Assembly (NCBI GenBank): GCA_051891195.1
Contig: JBJFEZ010000033.1
Location: 1 to 43,237, forward strand
Direction: 5' to 3'
DNA from: CAG-273 sp051891195
Lineage (GTDB): Bacteria; Bacillota; Clostridia; TANB77; CAG-508
Length of the DNA stretch: 43,237 nt
Part shown: in pieces, positions 34,535 to 43,067 of the stretch
Numbering within the stretch: the stretch's first letter is position 1
Layout of the letters: every line of letters starts with the position of its first letter
Translations under genes and position numbers: made by a program
The notes under the pieces: model-generated
Told to the model about the DNA's origin: nothing
Seen by the model: only the letters and a program-made list of their open reading frames with translations
The model's database searches: none

Positions 34535-35296
34535 TCAAATAAAGTCTTTGAAATCTCCGCGGTTCCATTTGATGAAGAAACGCTGCAGTCCCAGAATGGT
34601 CATCTCGGGTATATCATATCCAAAGAAGTTATCTTTTTCTCCTTCCAGATAATTCTCCATTTCATGTTCCACTTCTTTAATGTTGAACCAGAAAACCTGA
34701 ATGTTTTCATTTTTGTCCAATTTCTGGCCGATTTCGTTTCCAAGTTTGGCAACAAATACTTCACTACTTTCGTCAGAATAACTAACGTGCCGGCAAATAA
34801 CTTGTTTTATTAGATGGCATATGTTCTGCACTTCAAATCCGGTTTCTTCCTCGGCTTCTCTGATAGCTGCGTCTTTAAAGCTTTCTCCTGCTTCAAGCAG
34901 TCCTGCTGGCTGTTCAAAGAAGAAACGTGCATAGCGCACATATTCTTTTTCTTCTTCATCCCACACTTCTGTAATGTAAGGAGTCCTTGACTGAAGTATA
35001 AGAGCCATCTTCACTTCTTCTCCATAACGCTTGAGGCAAATCACTTCTGACGATGGTTTGGAAATTGTAACTGTGTTGAAATATCCTCCTCTATTGTTTG
35101 GCTTTTCAAAAGCTCTCTTTTCTACATTAAAGCGATATCCATCTTTCTCTGTAAAGCTTTCCAAAAGCTTATGTCCATACAGCTTATATCTTTTTTCTAT
35201 ATCTTCCTGTACACGATAAGGATATTTGTGTTTCCAAAACCTTGTAATGCACGATACCTCATAGTTTACATATGGAAACCGTTTTACATTATTCAT
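34535..35296 (-). CDS. NUDIX hydrolase, atypical codon use
   Basis: A 253-residue NUDIX protein. The box is visible as G-L-L-E-A-G-E-S-F, then A-I-R-E-A-E-E-E-T-G (about 136-158), so the metal ligands are present. The substrate is not evident. The N-terminal 60 residues (K-R-F-P-Y-V-N-Y-E-V onwards) are not part of the NUDIX fold. Codons are much less AT-rich than neighbours, and CGG occurs twice in frame (35279-35281 at K-CGG-F; 34790-34792 at C-CGG-H); a shift at the first would hit a stop. The unit has its own consensus promoter, SD (GGAGAGG) and terminator, like a self-contained acquired cassette. Confidence 0.9.
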   Translation of the reverse strand: MNNVKRFPYVNYEVSCITRFWKHKYPYRVQEDIEKRYKLYGHKLLESFTEKDGYRFNVEKRAFEKPNNRGGYFNTVTISKPSSEVICLKRYGEEVKMALILQSRTPYITEVWDEEEKEYVRYARFFFEQPAGLLEAGESFKDAAIREAEEETGFEVQNICHLIKQVICRHVSYSDESSEVFVAKLGNEIGQKLDKNENIQVFWFNIKEVEHEMENYLEGEKDNFFGYDIPEMTILGLQRFFIKWNRGDFKDFI

Positions 35297-35357
35297 TCTG
35301 CCTCTCCTTTTTCAATTAAATTTTTAATTTGAAATAAATAAAGATATACCTATCTAT

Positions 35358-35386
35358 ATGATAGCATTTTTCTAACATTATGTCAA
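35358..35386 (-). promoter_or_regulatory. Consensus sigma-A promoter of the NUDIX gene
   Basis: Minus strand TTGACA (35381-35386), 17-bp spacer and TATCAT (35358-35363), about 62 bp upstream of the start codon. It is a perfect -35 box, stronger than most in this window. Confidence 0.8.
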
Positions 35387-35447
35387 TTTCCTTTACTACT
35401 AGATAATGGTTTAAACTAAGTATATTTCAACTATTTTTCCATTTCTC

Positions 35448-35475
35448 TTGTATTTTTCTTAATTTATGATAAAAT
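35448..35475 (+). promoter_or_regulatory. Probable tyrS promoter
   Basis: TTGTAT (35448-35453), a 16-bp spacer and TAAAAT (35470-35475), followed by a leader of about 70 nt and the RBS AGAGAGGA. The leader is too short for a T-box and lacks the GGGTGG element. Confidence 0.55.
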
Positions 35476-35549
35476 AGTAGCAAAATTCAAATGTTTAATA
35501 TTATTTAAGCAAGAATATTTATACTATTCTAAGAGAGGAATGAATTTAT

Positions 35550-36767
35550 ATGGCAAAAGAAAATGTTTTTGATGTTTTAATGGAAAGAGGTTATATTGAA
35601 CAAACAACGCATAGTGAATTAAGAGATGTTTTAGGAAAAGAAAGCGTTCCTTTTTATATAGGTTTTGACCCTACAGCAGATAGCTTACACATTGGACATT
35701 TTATTTCTCTAATGGTTGCTTCTCAAATGCAAAAAGCAGGTCATAAGCCAATTATTTTAATTGGTGGTGGTACTGCTACTGTTGGTGACCCTTCAGGAAA
35801 AACAGATATGAGAAGAATGATGACACGCGAAGAAATTAACCACAATGTTGAATGTTTTAAAAAGCAGATGTCAAAATTTTTAAATTTTGAAGGTGAAAAT
35901 GGCGCTATTATAGTTAATAATGCTGATTGGCTTTTAGATTTAAATTTTGTAGAGTTTATGCGTGATATTGGCTCTTTATTTTCTGTTAATAAAATGCTTG
36001 CAGCTGAATGTTATAAGCAAAGAATGGAACGTGGGCTTACATTTTTTGAACTTGGATATATGTTAATGCAATCATATGACTTTTTACATTTGTATAATAC
36101 ATATGGCTGTAAATTACAACTTGGCGGAAATGATCAATGGTCAAATATATTAGGAGGTGTTGACTTAATTCGTAGAGTTGGACATTCAGATTCTTTTGGT
36201 TTAACATTTAAACTTCTTACTACTAAAGAAGGTAAAAAAATGGGTAAAACTGAAAAGGGTGCTTTATGGTTAGACCCTGAAAAAACTTCTCCTTATGAAT
36301 TTTACCAATACTGGAGAAATATTGCAGACGAAGATGTAAAAACTGTTCTTTCTTTAATTACCTTCCTTCCTATGGAAGAAGTAAATCGCTTATGCGAACA
36401 TACAGATGAAAGAATTAATGAAGCTAAAAAAGTAGCTGCTTTTGAAATTACTAAATTAATTCACGGTGAAGAAGAAGCAAAAAAAGCAGAGGAAGCTGCT
36501 AAAGCATTATTTGAAGGAACTGGCAGTATAGAAAATATGCCTACCTCTAAAATAGGTAACTTACCTTGTTCTATATTAGATGCTATGATTCAAATTGGTT
36601 TTGCTCCTTCTAAAGGTCAAGCCAGAACATTAATTGAGCAAGGTGGTATTACTTTAAATGACCAAAAAGTAACTGATACTACATATCAATTATCTGAAAA
36701 AGATTTTGAAAGTGGTTATGCTATTTTGAAAAAAGGTAAAAAAGTATTTCATAAATTAGAAAAATAG
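35550..36767 (+). CDS. tyrS: Tyrosyl-tRNA synthetase
   Basis: A 405-residue class I cytoplasmic synthetase that charges tRNA-Tyr. The HIGH motif is H-I-G-H-F near residue 49, the tyrosine pocket includes Y-D-F-L-H-L-Y and G-G-N-D-Q-W (about 190-195), and the KMSKS motif is K-M-G-K-T near 228. A C-terminal S4 RNA-binding domain covers about 340-405 (S-K-G-Q-A-R-T-L-I-E-Q-G-G). AGAGAGGA precedes the ATG. The only CGG string is out of frame. The gene ends at a hairpin shared with the convergent tag operon. Confidence 0.98.
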   Translation: MAKENVFDVLMERGYIEQTTHSELRDVLGKESVPFYIGFDPTADSLHIGHFISLMVASQMQKAGHKPIILIGGGTATVGDPSGKTDMRRMMTREEINHNVECFKKQMSKFLNFEGENGAIIVNNADWLLDLNFVEFMRDIGSLFSVNKMLAAECYKQRMERGLTFFELGYMLMQSYDFLHLYNTYGCKLQLGGNDQWSNILGGVDLIRRVGHSDSFGLTFKLLTTKEGKKMGKTEKGALWLDPEKTSPYEFYQYWRNIADEDVKTVLSLITFLPMEEVNRLCEHTDERINEAKKVAAFEITKLIHGEEEAKKAEEAAKALFEGTGSIENMPTSKIGNLPCSILDAMIQIGFAPSKGQARTLIEQGGITLNDQKVTDTTYQLSEKDFESGYAILKKGKKVFHKLEK

Positions 36768-36769
36768 AA

Positions 36770-36798
36770 AAAATCCAGCTCATTAAGAGTTGGATTTT
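36770..36798. terminator. Terminator shared by tyrS and the tag operon
   Basis: AAAATCCAGCTC pairs with GAGTTGGATTTT (12 bp, one G-T pair) around a 5-nt loop. It follows the tyrS stop directly and overlaps the stop of the convergent gene at 36797. Confidence 0.8.
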
Positions 36799-37927
36799 AT
36801 TTAATAATTTCTAAAATAAATTCTACTATTTTTTCTGTAGTGTTTTCTATATTTTCTATATATTTTTTTCTAAAGTCTTGGAGTTTTTGCATATCATAAT
36901 TTTCATTTTCTATTGAATTTAAAATATCTTCTATGCTTTCACTTATTACTCCTGGTAATTCTTCTTTGTAGTTTAATGTTAATCCTCTTGTTTGTAAATA
37001 TTCTTCTAAATCAAATGCAAAAAAGTATAAAGGAATATTTAAAACAGCCGCTTCGTAGATAATACAGCTATAGTCACTAATTACATAATCTGCAATAAAA
37101 AGCATATCCATACTAGAAAACTCTTTGTCATTAATAATTCCATTTTTATCTATATCAATTTTTACTTTACTTAATGGATGTAGCTTTAGAATAAGGTTAT
37201 ATTTGTTTGTATCTACTTTTTCTATCATTTTTTTCAAATTTTCATTAAAGTTTTTCTCATTCTTTCTGAATGTAGGACAATATACTATATTCTTTTTGTT
37301 TTTTATTTCCGGATATATTTTGTATATTTTTTTACTAATTTCTTTTTTATATGTATCACTTGTTAGTAAATCTACCCTTGGTAATGAATAAATTCTTATT
37401 TTATCCATTCCACAGTTAAAACCTTCTTCTAGTTGTTTTGCATACGCCATTCCACTAGCAAAAACATAATTGTAGTTTTTGTGCATCTTCATAGAATTTG
37501 CCATTTTACTACTAGAACCTTCTTCTTTATCAAGAATTTGGTATCCAAATTTTTTCATTGTCCCCATTGAATGCCACATTTGTATAACTTTTAAGTTCTT
37601 TTTATGTTTTAATATGCTAATTAATATGCAATAAGAGTCCAAAATAACTACTTGCGATGTTGAAATATTATACATTTGTATTAAACAATGGAAAGCATAT
37701 TTTATTTTGTTGATAATAGTTGCTTTTGCTCCACCTTCTAATTTTTTACATAATATTTTAATTTTATAATTAGGCATTTTCTCTTTTAATTTATTTTCTA
37801 ATAATTCAAAGTCTATTGTTTTTTTGTCCGATTGCCTACTTATCATTGTTATCTTTTTTGTTGTTGGCAATAGTTTAAAAAAGCAATAAATAAAATTAGC
37901 ACATAATATTAACAATTTTTTTAACAT
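36797..37927 (-). CDS. CDP-glycerol glycerophosphotransferase family protein (short form)
   Basis: A 376-residue TagF/TagB-like enzyme that should transfer polyol-phosphate from its CDP form to a growing teichoic-acid-like chain at the membrane. After a short N-terminal hydrophobic stretch come W-H-S-M-G-T-M near 120 with the catalytic His, Y-C-P-T-F-R near 213, L-K-L-H-P-L near 250, and D-Y-V-I-S-D-Y-S-C near 280, all glycerophosphotransferase motifs. Its start overlaps the stop of the upstream tagF-like gene by 7 bp, so the two are translationally coupled. Primase or polymerase role cannot be told by eye. Confidence 0.92.
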   Translation of the reverse strand: MLKKLLILCANFIYCFFKLLPTTKKITMISRQSDKKTIDFELLENKLKEKMPNYKIKILCKKLEGGAKATIINKIKYAFHCLIQMYNISTSQVVILDSYCILISILKHKKNLKVIQMWHSMGTMKKFGYQILDKEEGSSSKMANSMKMHKNYNYVFASGMAYAKQLEEGFNCGMDKIRIYSLPRVDLLTSDTYKKEISKKIYKIYPEIKNKKNIVYCPTFRKNEKNFNENLKKMIEKVDTNKYNLILKLHPLSKVKIDIDKNGIINDKEFSSMDMLFIADYVISDYSCIIYEAAVLNIPLYFFAFDLEEYLQTRGLTLNYKEELPGVISESIEDILNSIENENYDMQKLQDFRKKYIENIENTTEKIVEFILEIIK

Positions 37928-39528
37928 TCTTTTTTCCCCAATATAATATTATCAATAATTAAGTCTGAAGCTTTAATATGTTCTTTAACCTCTTTTTCAT
38001 TTTGCGTATGTTGTTGTATATTTTTTATATTTTCTATTAATTCATCCATATTAAAACATACTTTTGCAAATTTATATTCTTTAACATTTTTATGAACTTT
38101 ATTTATAAGTTGATAATTATCTAAGTCAAATGTATATAATAAAATTGGTTTATTTAATTTACTAAATTCATAAACACTAGAAGAATAATCTGTTATCAAT
38201 ATGTCTGTTATGTAAAACAAGTCATTAATGTCTGTATAACTACTAAAGTCTTTTATATATTTATTATATTCTTGTGGAATTTGTATATGCTCTTTAACAA
38301 ATGGATGCATTTTTATTATAAATACATATCCTTGTTCCTTACATAAATTATATATTTTTTCTAAATCTATCATCTCATTTGGATAATATGCGTTAGCTTG
38401 TGTTTTTGCTCTAAATGTTGGAGCAAAAAGTATAACTTTCTTTTCTTTTAAGTAAGGAAAATCTTTATATAAATCTTCTTTTATTTTTTGTATAGATTCC
38501 TTGTCAAAGAAATTATCCATTCTAGACAAACCATATGGTAATATTTTTTCTTTTTTTATTCCAAAAACTTCTTCATATACTGGTATTAAACTTTCTTCTC
38601 CTACTATAGCATAGTCATATTTTCTATGGCAGCTTCTATATGGTTCTGGTCCCCCAAATCCAAATCTTGCATATCCTACTGCTTTAAAGCCTACTCCTGC
38701 GTGCCATACTTGTATTAACTTTGTTTTTTTACTTAAATTAATAAACTTAAGTATTGGAGTATAGTCATCTATAAATATAAATTCTTGTTTAGACATTTTC
38801 CAAGTTAGTGCCATCCACTTAAATACTGTTTTTATTTTATTTTCTTGTAATGTAGTAGAAAAAGAATAACTTATTTTATAATTTTCATTTATTTTTCTTT
38901 CTTTTAATCTTTCATCTAATGCTTTTAAGTTGCCACCTATAGGTTTTCTTGTTTCGGACATTAATAATATTTTATTTTTCTTTATTGGATGTAAAAAGTC
39001 AAATAGTTTATATAGTCCTTTTAACGAAAATTCCATAACACATTGCATTCTATCTAATATTGCATTTTTAAGGCTTTTATTTGAAACACATCTTTTCCTA
39101 GGGTCTTTATTTAATTTCATATACATAGATTTAATAACGCAAGTTAAATTTTGTTCATCTATCTTTTTAACACCAAAGCTAATAGTATAAGCATATATAT
39201 TACGGTAATATCTAAAAATTTTATCCAAATCTTCTAATTTATATGCTAATGATTTTGCAATAGTAATTTCTTCATATTCTCCTTGTTTTTTTATTTTAAA
39301 TTCATAATTATCGTTTTCTAACATTTTTCCGTCTATGTTTGTAATGTTTATTTTGGCTAGATATTCATTTGAATTATTTGTTTTTTCTAATTTTATTGCA
39401 TAAACTTCTTTACTTGATACTAGATATATTTTTTCTATATTTTCTTCGTATATTTTAAATGTAATATTTAAAAATATTCTATTCCAATAAATGTCTATAA
39501 TAGCATTTTGTTTTGTTTCTTCTTCCAT
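37921..39528 (-). CDS. CDP-glycerol glycerophosphotransferase family protein (long form)
   Basis: A 535-residue TagF-like polymerase. A β-rich N-terminal region (about 1-170) of unknown role is followed by the transferase domain: W-H-A-G-V-G near residue 273, A-P-T-F-R-A near 367, I-K-M-H-P-F near 400, and I-L-I-T-D-Y-S-S near 435. It is probably a peripheral membrane enzyme on the inner face. It sits between the cytidylyltransferase/SDR gene (12 bp upstream) and the short transferase (overlap downstream), matching donor synthesis followed by polymerisation. Confidence 0.92.
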   Translation of the reverse strand: MEEETKQNAIIDIYWNRIFLNITFKIYEENIEKIYLVSSKEVYAIKLEKTNNSNEYLAKINITNIDGKMLENDNYEFKIKKQGEYEEITIAKSLAYKLEDLDKIFRYYRNIYAYTISFGVKKIDEQNLTCVIKSMYMKLNKDPRKRCVSNKSLKNAILDRMQCVMEFSLKGLYKLFDFLHPIKKNKILLMSETRKPIGGNLKALDERLKERKINENYKISYSFSTTLQENKIKTVFKWMALTWKMSKQEFIFIDDYTPILKFINLSKKTKLIQVWHAGVGFKAVGYARFGFGGPEPYRSCHRKYDYAIVGEESLIPVYEEVFGIKKEKILPYGLSRMDNFFDKESIQKIKEDLYKDFPYLKEKKVILFAPTFRAKTQANAYYPNEMIDLEKIYNLCKEQGYVFIIKMHPFVKEHIQIPQEYNKYIKDFSSYTDINDLFYITDILITDYSSSVYEFSKLNKPILLYTFDLDNYQLINKVHKNVKEYKFAKVCFNMDELIENIKNIQQHTQNEKEVKEHIKASDLIIDNIILGKKEC

Positions 39529-39540
39529 TAGGTTCTCCTT

Positions 39541-41337
39541 TTATATTGTATCTTTCTTTGTACTTTTCTTTGTATTTTTTTCTGTACTTTCAATATATTC
39601 TATAGTTCTTTTAAAACCTTCTTCTAATGTTGTTGTTGGCTTCCATCCTAAAGTTCTAAGCTTGCTACTGTTTATAGTTCCTAACTTAAATGGTGCACAT
39701 CCTTTTTGATTTTCCTCTATTTGCATTTTTACTTTTAATTTTCTTTCTGGATATAGTCCAACTAGTAATTCTGCTAATTCTTTTATTGTAATTTTAGCAT
39801 TTTCGTCAGCAATATTGTAAACAATATCTGTTCCATTTAATAGTATATAGAATATTCCAGAAACCACATCTCTTACATGAGTATATGTTCTTAATGATTC
39901 TCCTGTACTTTTCATTATAATATTTTCATTGTTTACTACATTTTTTAAGAAATCTGCTTGTACTCTTCCATCATAAATAGACATACCTGGTCCATATGTA
40001 TGAGCTGGTCTTGCAATTTTGGCATTAACCCCATACTGCTCTTTAAAAGAAACACACATATTTTCAGCAGCTCTTTTTCCTTCTGGATAACAAGATCTTG
40101 GAAGTAGTGGGTCAATGAATCCATAAGTATTTTCAGTAAATTCTTCTTGCCATTCATATGGTTCTCCATATACTTCTCTTGAAGAAATAAATACATAAGA
40201 ATTTACATTGTTTCTCTTGGCTAGTTTTAAAGTATTGTATGTTCCTATAGTATTAGCCATAATTGTATCTACAGGTGCTTCTTTCATAATTTTAGGGCTT
40301 GCAGGGCTTGCTGCGTGAATAATATAGTCTATTTTTTCGTCATAATTTATTTTATCACATACATCTTGTTCTATTGTTATTATATCTTCTCTATTTTTTA
40401 AATAGTCTGGTATTTTGTTTCTGTCCCTTACTAAAGCTACAATTTTTATATTTGCTGATCTTAAATCATTTAATAAAGATAATGTATATAATATATATGT
40501 TCCTATCATTCCACTAGCACCTGTAATTAGAATAGTAGAATTTTCTAATTTTTTAAAGTTAATATTACTATCTAATATATAATTAATATCTTCTTCTATA
40601 ATTTTATTCAACTCATGCTCAGCTTTATACTCATCTCTTCTATATTTGTATAAAGCTTGTATTAAATAATAATCTGTAGGAGTTGTTACTTTTATATTGT
40701 TTCTTGGTCCCATTGTTATATGGACTTCGTAACCATATTTTCTCATAAGATTACAAGAATCTACTATTCCATCATATTTATTTTCACTTTCTCTTGCCTT
40801 TTTATGAACTTCTATAATTTCTCCTAGCCTAAAACATTGTGGTGCTTGTGCAGTATACATTTCACTTCTGTTTGGTACTTCTTCTACTACTTCTCCGTCT
40901 TTACTAATAATAGCAGTTTCAAAGCAAGGAGTAGATGTAATAGAAGTTCCATATTTTTTTACATCTTCAATATTTTGGTTAATTAATTCTTGACTAATAA
41001 ATGGTCGTACTCCATCGTGAATTAATACAATAGAATTTTTAGGATTTTCTTCATATGCAGCATTCAAAGCATTATAAATAGAGTCTTGTCCTGTTTCTCC
41101 TCCTTTTACAATCTTTTTCACCTTTTTTATATTGAATGTTTCAATTTCTTCTTTTAAATAGTCTATCCAATCTTCTTTACAAGCAATGTAAATTTTGTCT
41201 ATATTTTTGTTAACTTCAAAATTTTCTAATGTTTTAATAATAATAGATTTTCCATCTATTTTTAAGAATTGTTTTGGTACTCCATTTGTTTTCATTCTCT
41301 TTCCACTACCACCAGCAAATATAATAGCAATGTTCAT
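39541..41337 (-). CDS. Bifunctional cytidylyltransferase (IspD/TarI-like) and SDR/epimerase fusion
   Basis: A two-domain protein of about 598 residues. Residues 1-235 form an IspD/TarI-type cytidylyltransferase: A-G-G-S-G-K-R-M near 9-16, H-D-G-V-R-P-F near 105, and K-V-T-T-P-T-D-Y near 220. Residues 260-595 form an extended SDR with NAD motif T-G-A-S-G-M-I-G and catalytic Y-P-E-G-K. It probably makes a CDP-polyol or modified donor for the two transferases downstream; the location argues for teichoic acid rather than isoprenoid synthesis. The start is placed at 41337 (MNIAII) because GGAGG lies 8 nt upstream; an in-frame ATG at 41352 overlaps that SD region. Confidence 0.92.
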   Translation of the reverse strand: MNIAIIFAGGSGKRMKTNGVPKQFLKIDGKSIIIKTLENFEVNKNIDKIYIACKEDWIDYLKEEIETFNIKKVKKIVKGGETGQDSIYNALNAAYEENPKNSIVLIHDGVRPFISQELINQNIEDVKKYGTSITSTPCFETAIISKDGEVVEEVPNRSEMYTAQAPQCFRLGEIIEVHKKARESENKYDGIVDSCNLMRKYGYEVHITMGPRNNIKVTTPTDYYLIQALYKYRRDEYKAEHELNKIIEEDINYILDSNINFKKLENSTILITGASGMIGTYILYTLSLLNDLRSANIKIVALVRDRNKIPDYLKNREDIITIEQDVCDKINYDEKIDYIIHAASPASPKIMKEAPVDTIMANTIGTYNTLKLAKRNNVNSYVFISSREVYGEPYEWQEEFTENTYGFIDPLLPRSCYPEGKRAAENMCVSFKEQYGVNAKIARPAHTYGPGMSIYDGRVQADFLKNVVNNENIIMKSTGESLRTYTHVRDVVSGIFYILLNGTDIVYNIADENAKITIKELAELLVGLYPERKLKVKMQIEENQKGCAPFKLGTINSSKLRTLGWKPTTTLEEGFKRTIEYIESTEKNTKKSTKKDTI

Positions 41338-41365
41338 ACTATAATCCTCCATTTATATATTAAAT

Positions 41366-42100
41366 TTATTTTATAGATTCGTCATATTTTTTTATTGCTT
41401 CGTCTATGTCTCCATCAAAAGTAATTACTCCGTTTTCCATTACCATTCCACGAGAACAAAATTCTTTTGCAACTCTTGTTGAATGGGTTACAAATAATAA
41501 AGTAGCTTTTTCGTCATTTATAACTTGATTTACTTTTTTATTACATTTGTTTTTAAAAGCTTCATCCCCCACACTTAAAGCTTCATCTACTATTAAAATT
41601 TCAGGTTTAATATTAACATTTATTGAAAATCCAAGTCTTGCCTTCATACCACTTGAATATGTTCTTACTGGTTGATCTATATATTCTCCAACTTCAGAAA
41701 ATTCAACTATTTTTTCTTCTAACTCTTTTATTTCTTTATCTTTTAATCCTAATAATTGTCCTTTTAAATAAATATTTTCTCTTCCTGTAAATTCAGGGTC
41801 AAATCCAGAAGTTAGTTCTAGTAAAGCACTTACTCTACCATTTACCTCTATAGTACCAGATGTTGCATAACATACTCCTGTAATCATTTTTAAAATTGTT
41901 GACTTTCCTGCTCCATTTCTACCAAATAAAGCAACAGCCTCTCCCTTTTGTATTTCAAACGATACATTGTTAACAGCCTTTTTTTCTTTATATTTAATTT
42001 TTTTACAAAATGTAGCTAACAATCTTTTTTTGTCATTTTTATATAGTTTATAAATTTTAGTTACATTTTGAAATTTAATCATAACATTTTTGTTTTCCAC
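41366..42100 (-). CDS. tagH: Teichoic acid / polysaccharide ABC exporter ATPase
   Basis: A 244-residue ABC ATPase of the TagH/Wzt type, which powers export of the finished lipid-linked polymer. Walker A is G-R-N-G-A-G-K-S-T near 60, signature Y-S-S-G-M-K-A-R-L near 150, Walker B I-L-I-V-D-E-A-L near 170, and H-loop V-T-H-S. The C-terminal extension of full-length TagH is absent, as in many exporters. The start is GTG (42098-42100) with AAGGAG 8 nt upstream. It lies 12 bp downstream of tagG. Confidence 0.95.
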   Translation of the reverse strand: MENKNVMIKFQNVTKIYKLYKNDKKRLLATFCKKIKYKEKKAVNNVSFEIQKGEAVALFGRNGAGKSTILKMITGVCYATSGTIEVNGRVSALLELTSGFDPEFTGRENIYLKGQLLGLKDKEIKELEEKIVEFSEVGEYIDQPVRTYSSGMKARLGFSINVNIKPEILIVDEALSVGDEAFKNKCNKKVNQVINDEKATLLFVTHSTRVAKEFCSRGMVMENGVITFDGDIDEAIKKYDESIK

Positions 42101-42112
42101 TTTTTTTCTCCT

Positions 42113-42916
42113 TTATAGTACATCTGGAATTTCTTTTTTAAGCTTTTTATATGTGAAAGCAGCTAATAACAATAACATAAAAGTAATTATAACAAATGCT
42201 AATAATGTTTTAGGTTCTTCCCAAAACCATACCTTGTTTATAAAGCAGTTTCTATATCCATTTGTTAAATATGTTACAGGATTTATCATTAGCACTTTTC
42301 TTAGTACGTCATTTTGTATTGTTGTAGGATTCCATAAAATTCCTGATAACCAGAATATAGCTGTTGTAAAAGATTTAACTAAATTTGAAAAGTCTTTGCT
42401 TATGGCAGAAAGTAAAGATGCAAATAAACTCCAAATAGTAAAAAATATAAATGAAAATAGCATATACACTGGTAATTGTATTATATAAATATCTGGTGCA
42501 TATCCCATAAAAATAAATATTAAAATTGTTATTGCCATTAATATAAGATGCACACTAAATTTAGAAATACTTACAAATGTTGGTATTGTTGATATTGGAA
42601 ATTTCATTTTGGTTACTAAATAATTGTACTTCCTAATAGTTTCTATTCCAGAAGTAAGCATTTCACTCATATAAAACCAAGGCATTAGTCCTGCTATTAA
42701 CCATAAAAAGTATGGATATCCAGCAACATCTTTTCCTGCTCTTAAACCTACTGTAAAAGCAAACCAATAAACAAATATAGTAACAGAAGGCTTTATTATT
42801 GCCCAAGCCCAGCCAAGTGCAGCTCCACGGTATGTTTTTAATAAGTCTGACTTTGCTAGTTTAAATATTTGCTGTATATAATTTTTATGATCTCTTATTA
42901 TTTCACTAATAACCAT
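42113..42916 (-). CDS. tagG: Teichoic acid / polysaccharide ABC exporter permease
   Basis: A 267-residue ABC-2 type permease of the TagG/Wzm family with about six membrane spans. Its start region (R-D-H-K-N-Y-I-Q-Q-I-F-K-L-A-K-S-D-L) and G-A-A-L-G-W-A-W-A-I-I-K-P are typical. With TagH it flips the undecaprenyl-linked polymer outward. AAAAGGGG lies before the ATG. It is the first gene of the operon; the 320 bp upstream hold AT-rich sequence and hairpin copy C. Confidence 0.95.
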   Translation of the reverse strand: MVISEIIRDHKNYIQQIFKLAKSDLLKTYRGAALGWAWAIIKPSVTIFVYWFAFTVGLRAGKDVAGYPYFLWLIAGLMPWFYMSEMLTSGIETIRKYNYLVTKMKFPISTIPTFVSISKFSVHLILMAITILIFIFMGYAPDIYIIQLPVYMLFSFIFFTIWSLFASLLSAISKDFSNLVKSFTTAIFWLSGILWNPTTIQNDVLRKVLMINPVTYLTNGYRNCFINKVWFWEEPKTLLAFVIITFMLLLLAAFTYKKLKKEIPDVL

Positions 42917-43067
42917 TTTCTATTAATCCCCTTTTATTTGTCATTTAATATGCAAGTAGAGTATATCATAAATGTTTTTTTTTCTCAACAAAAAATATTA
43001 CTTTATTACGTTTTTTTGTAAATCATTTAACTTTTTATTTTACATAATACTAAAAGGCACTAATCTT

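Noticed and set aside
35297..35549. T-box riboswitch upstream of tyrS
   Set aside because: The leader after the likely promoter is only about 70 nt, with no specifier hairpin, GGGTGG box or antiterminator.
39541..41352. Annotating the cytidylyltransferase as ispD of the MEP pathway
   Set aside because: It is fused to an SDR and embedded in a teichoic-acid-type operon, so TarI-like function is more likely; homology alone cannot separate the two.
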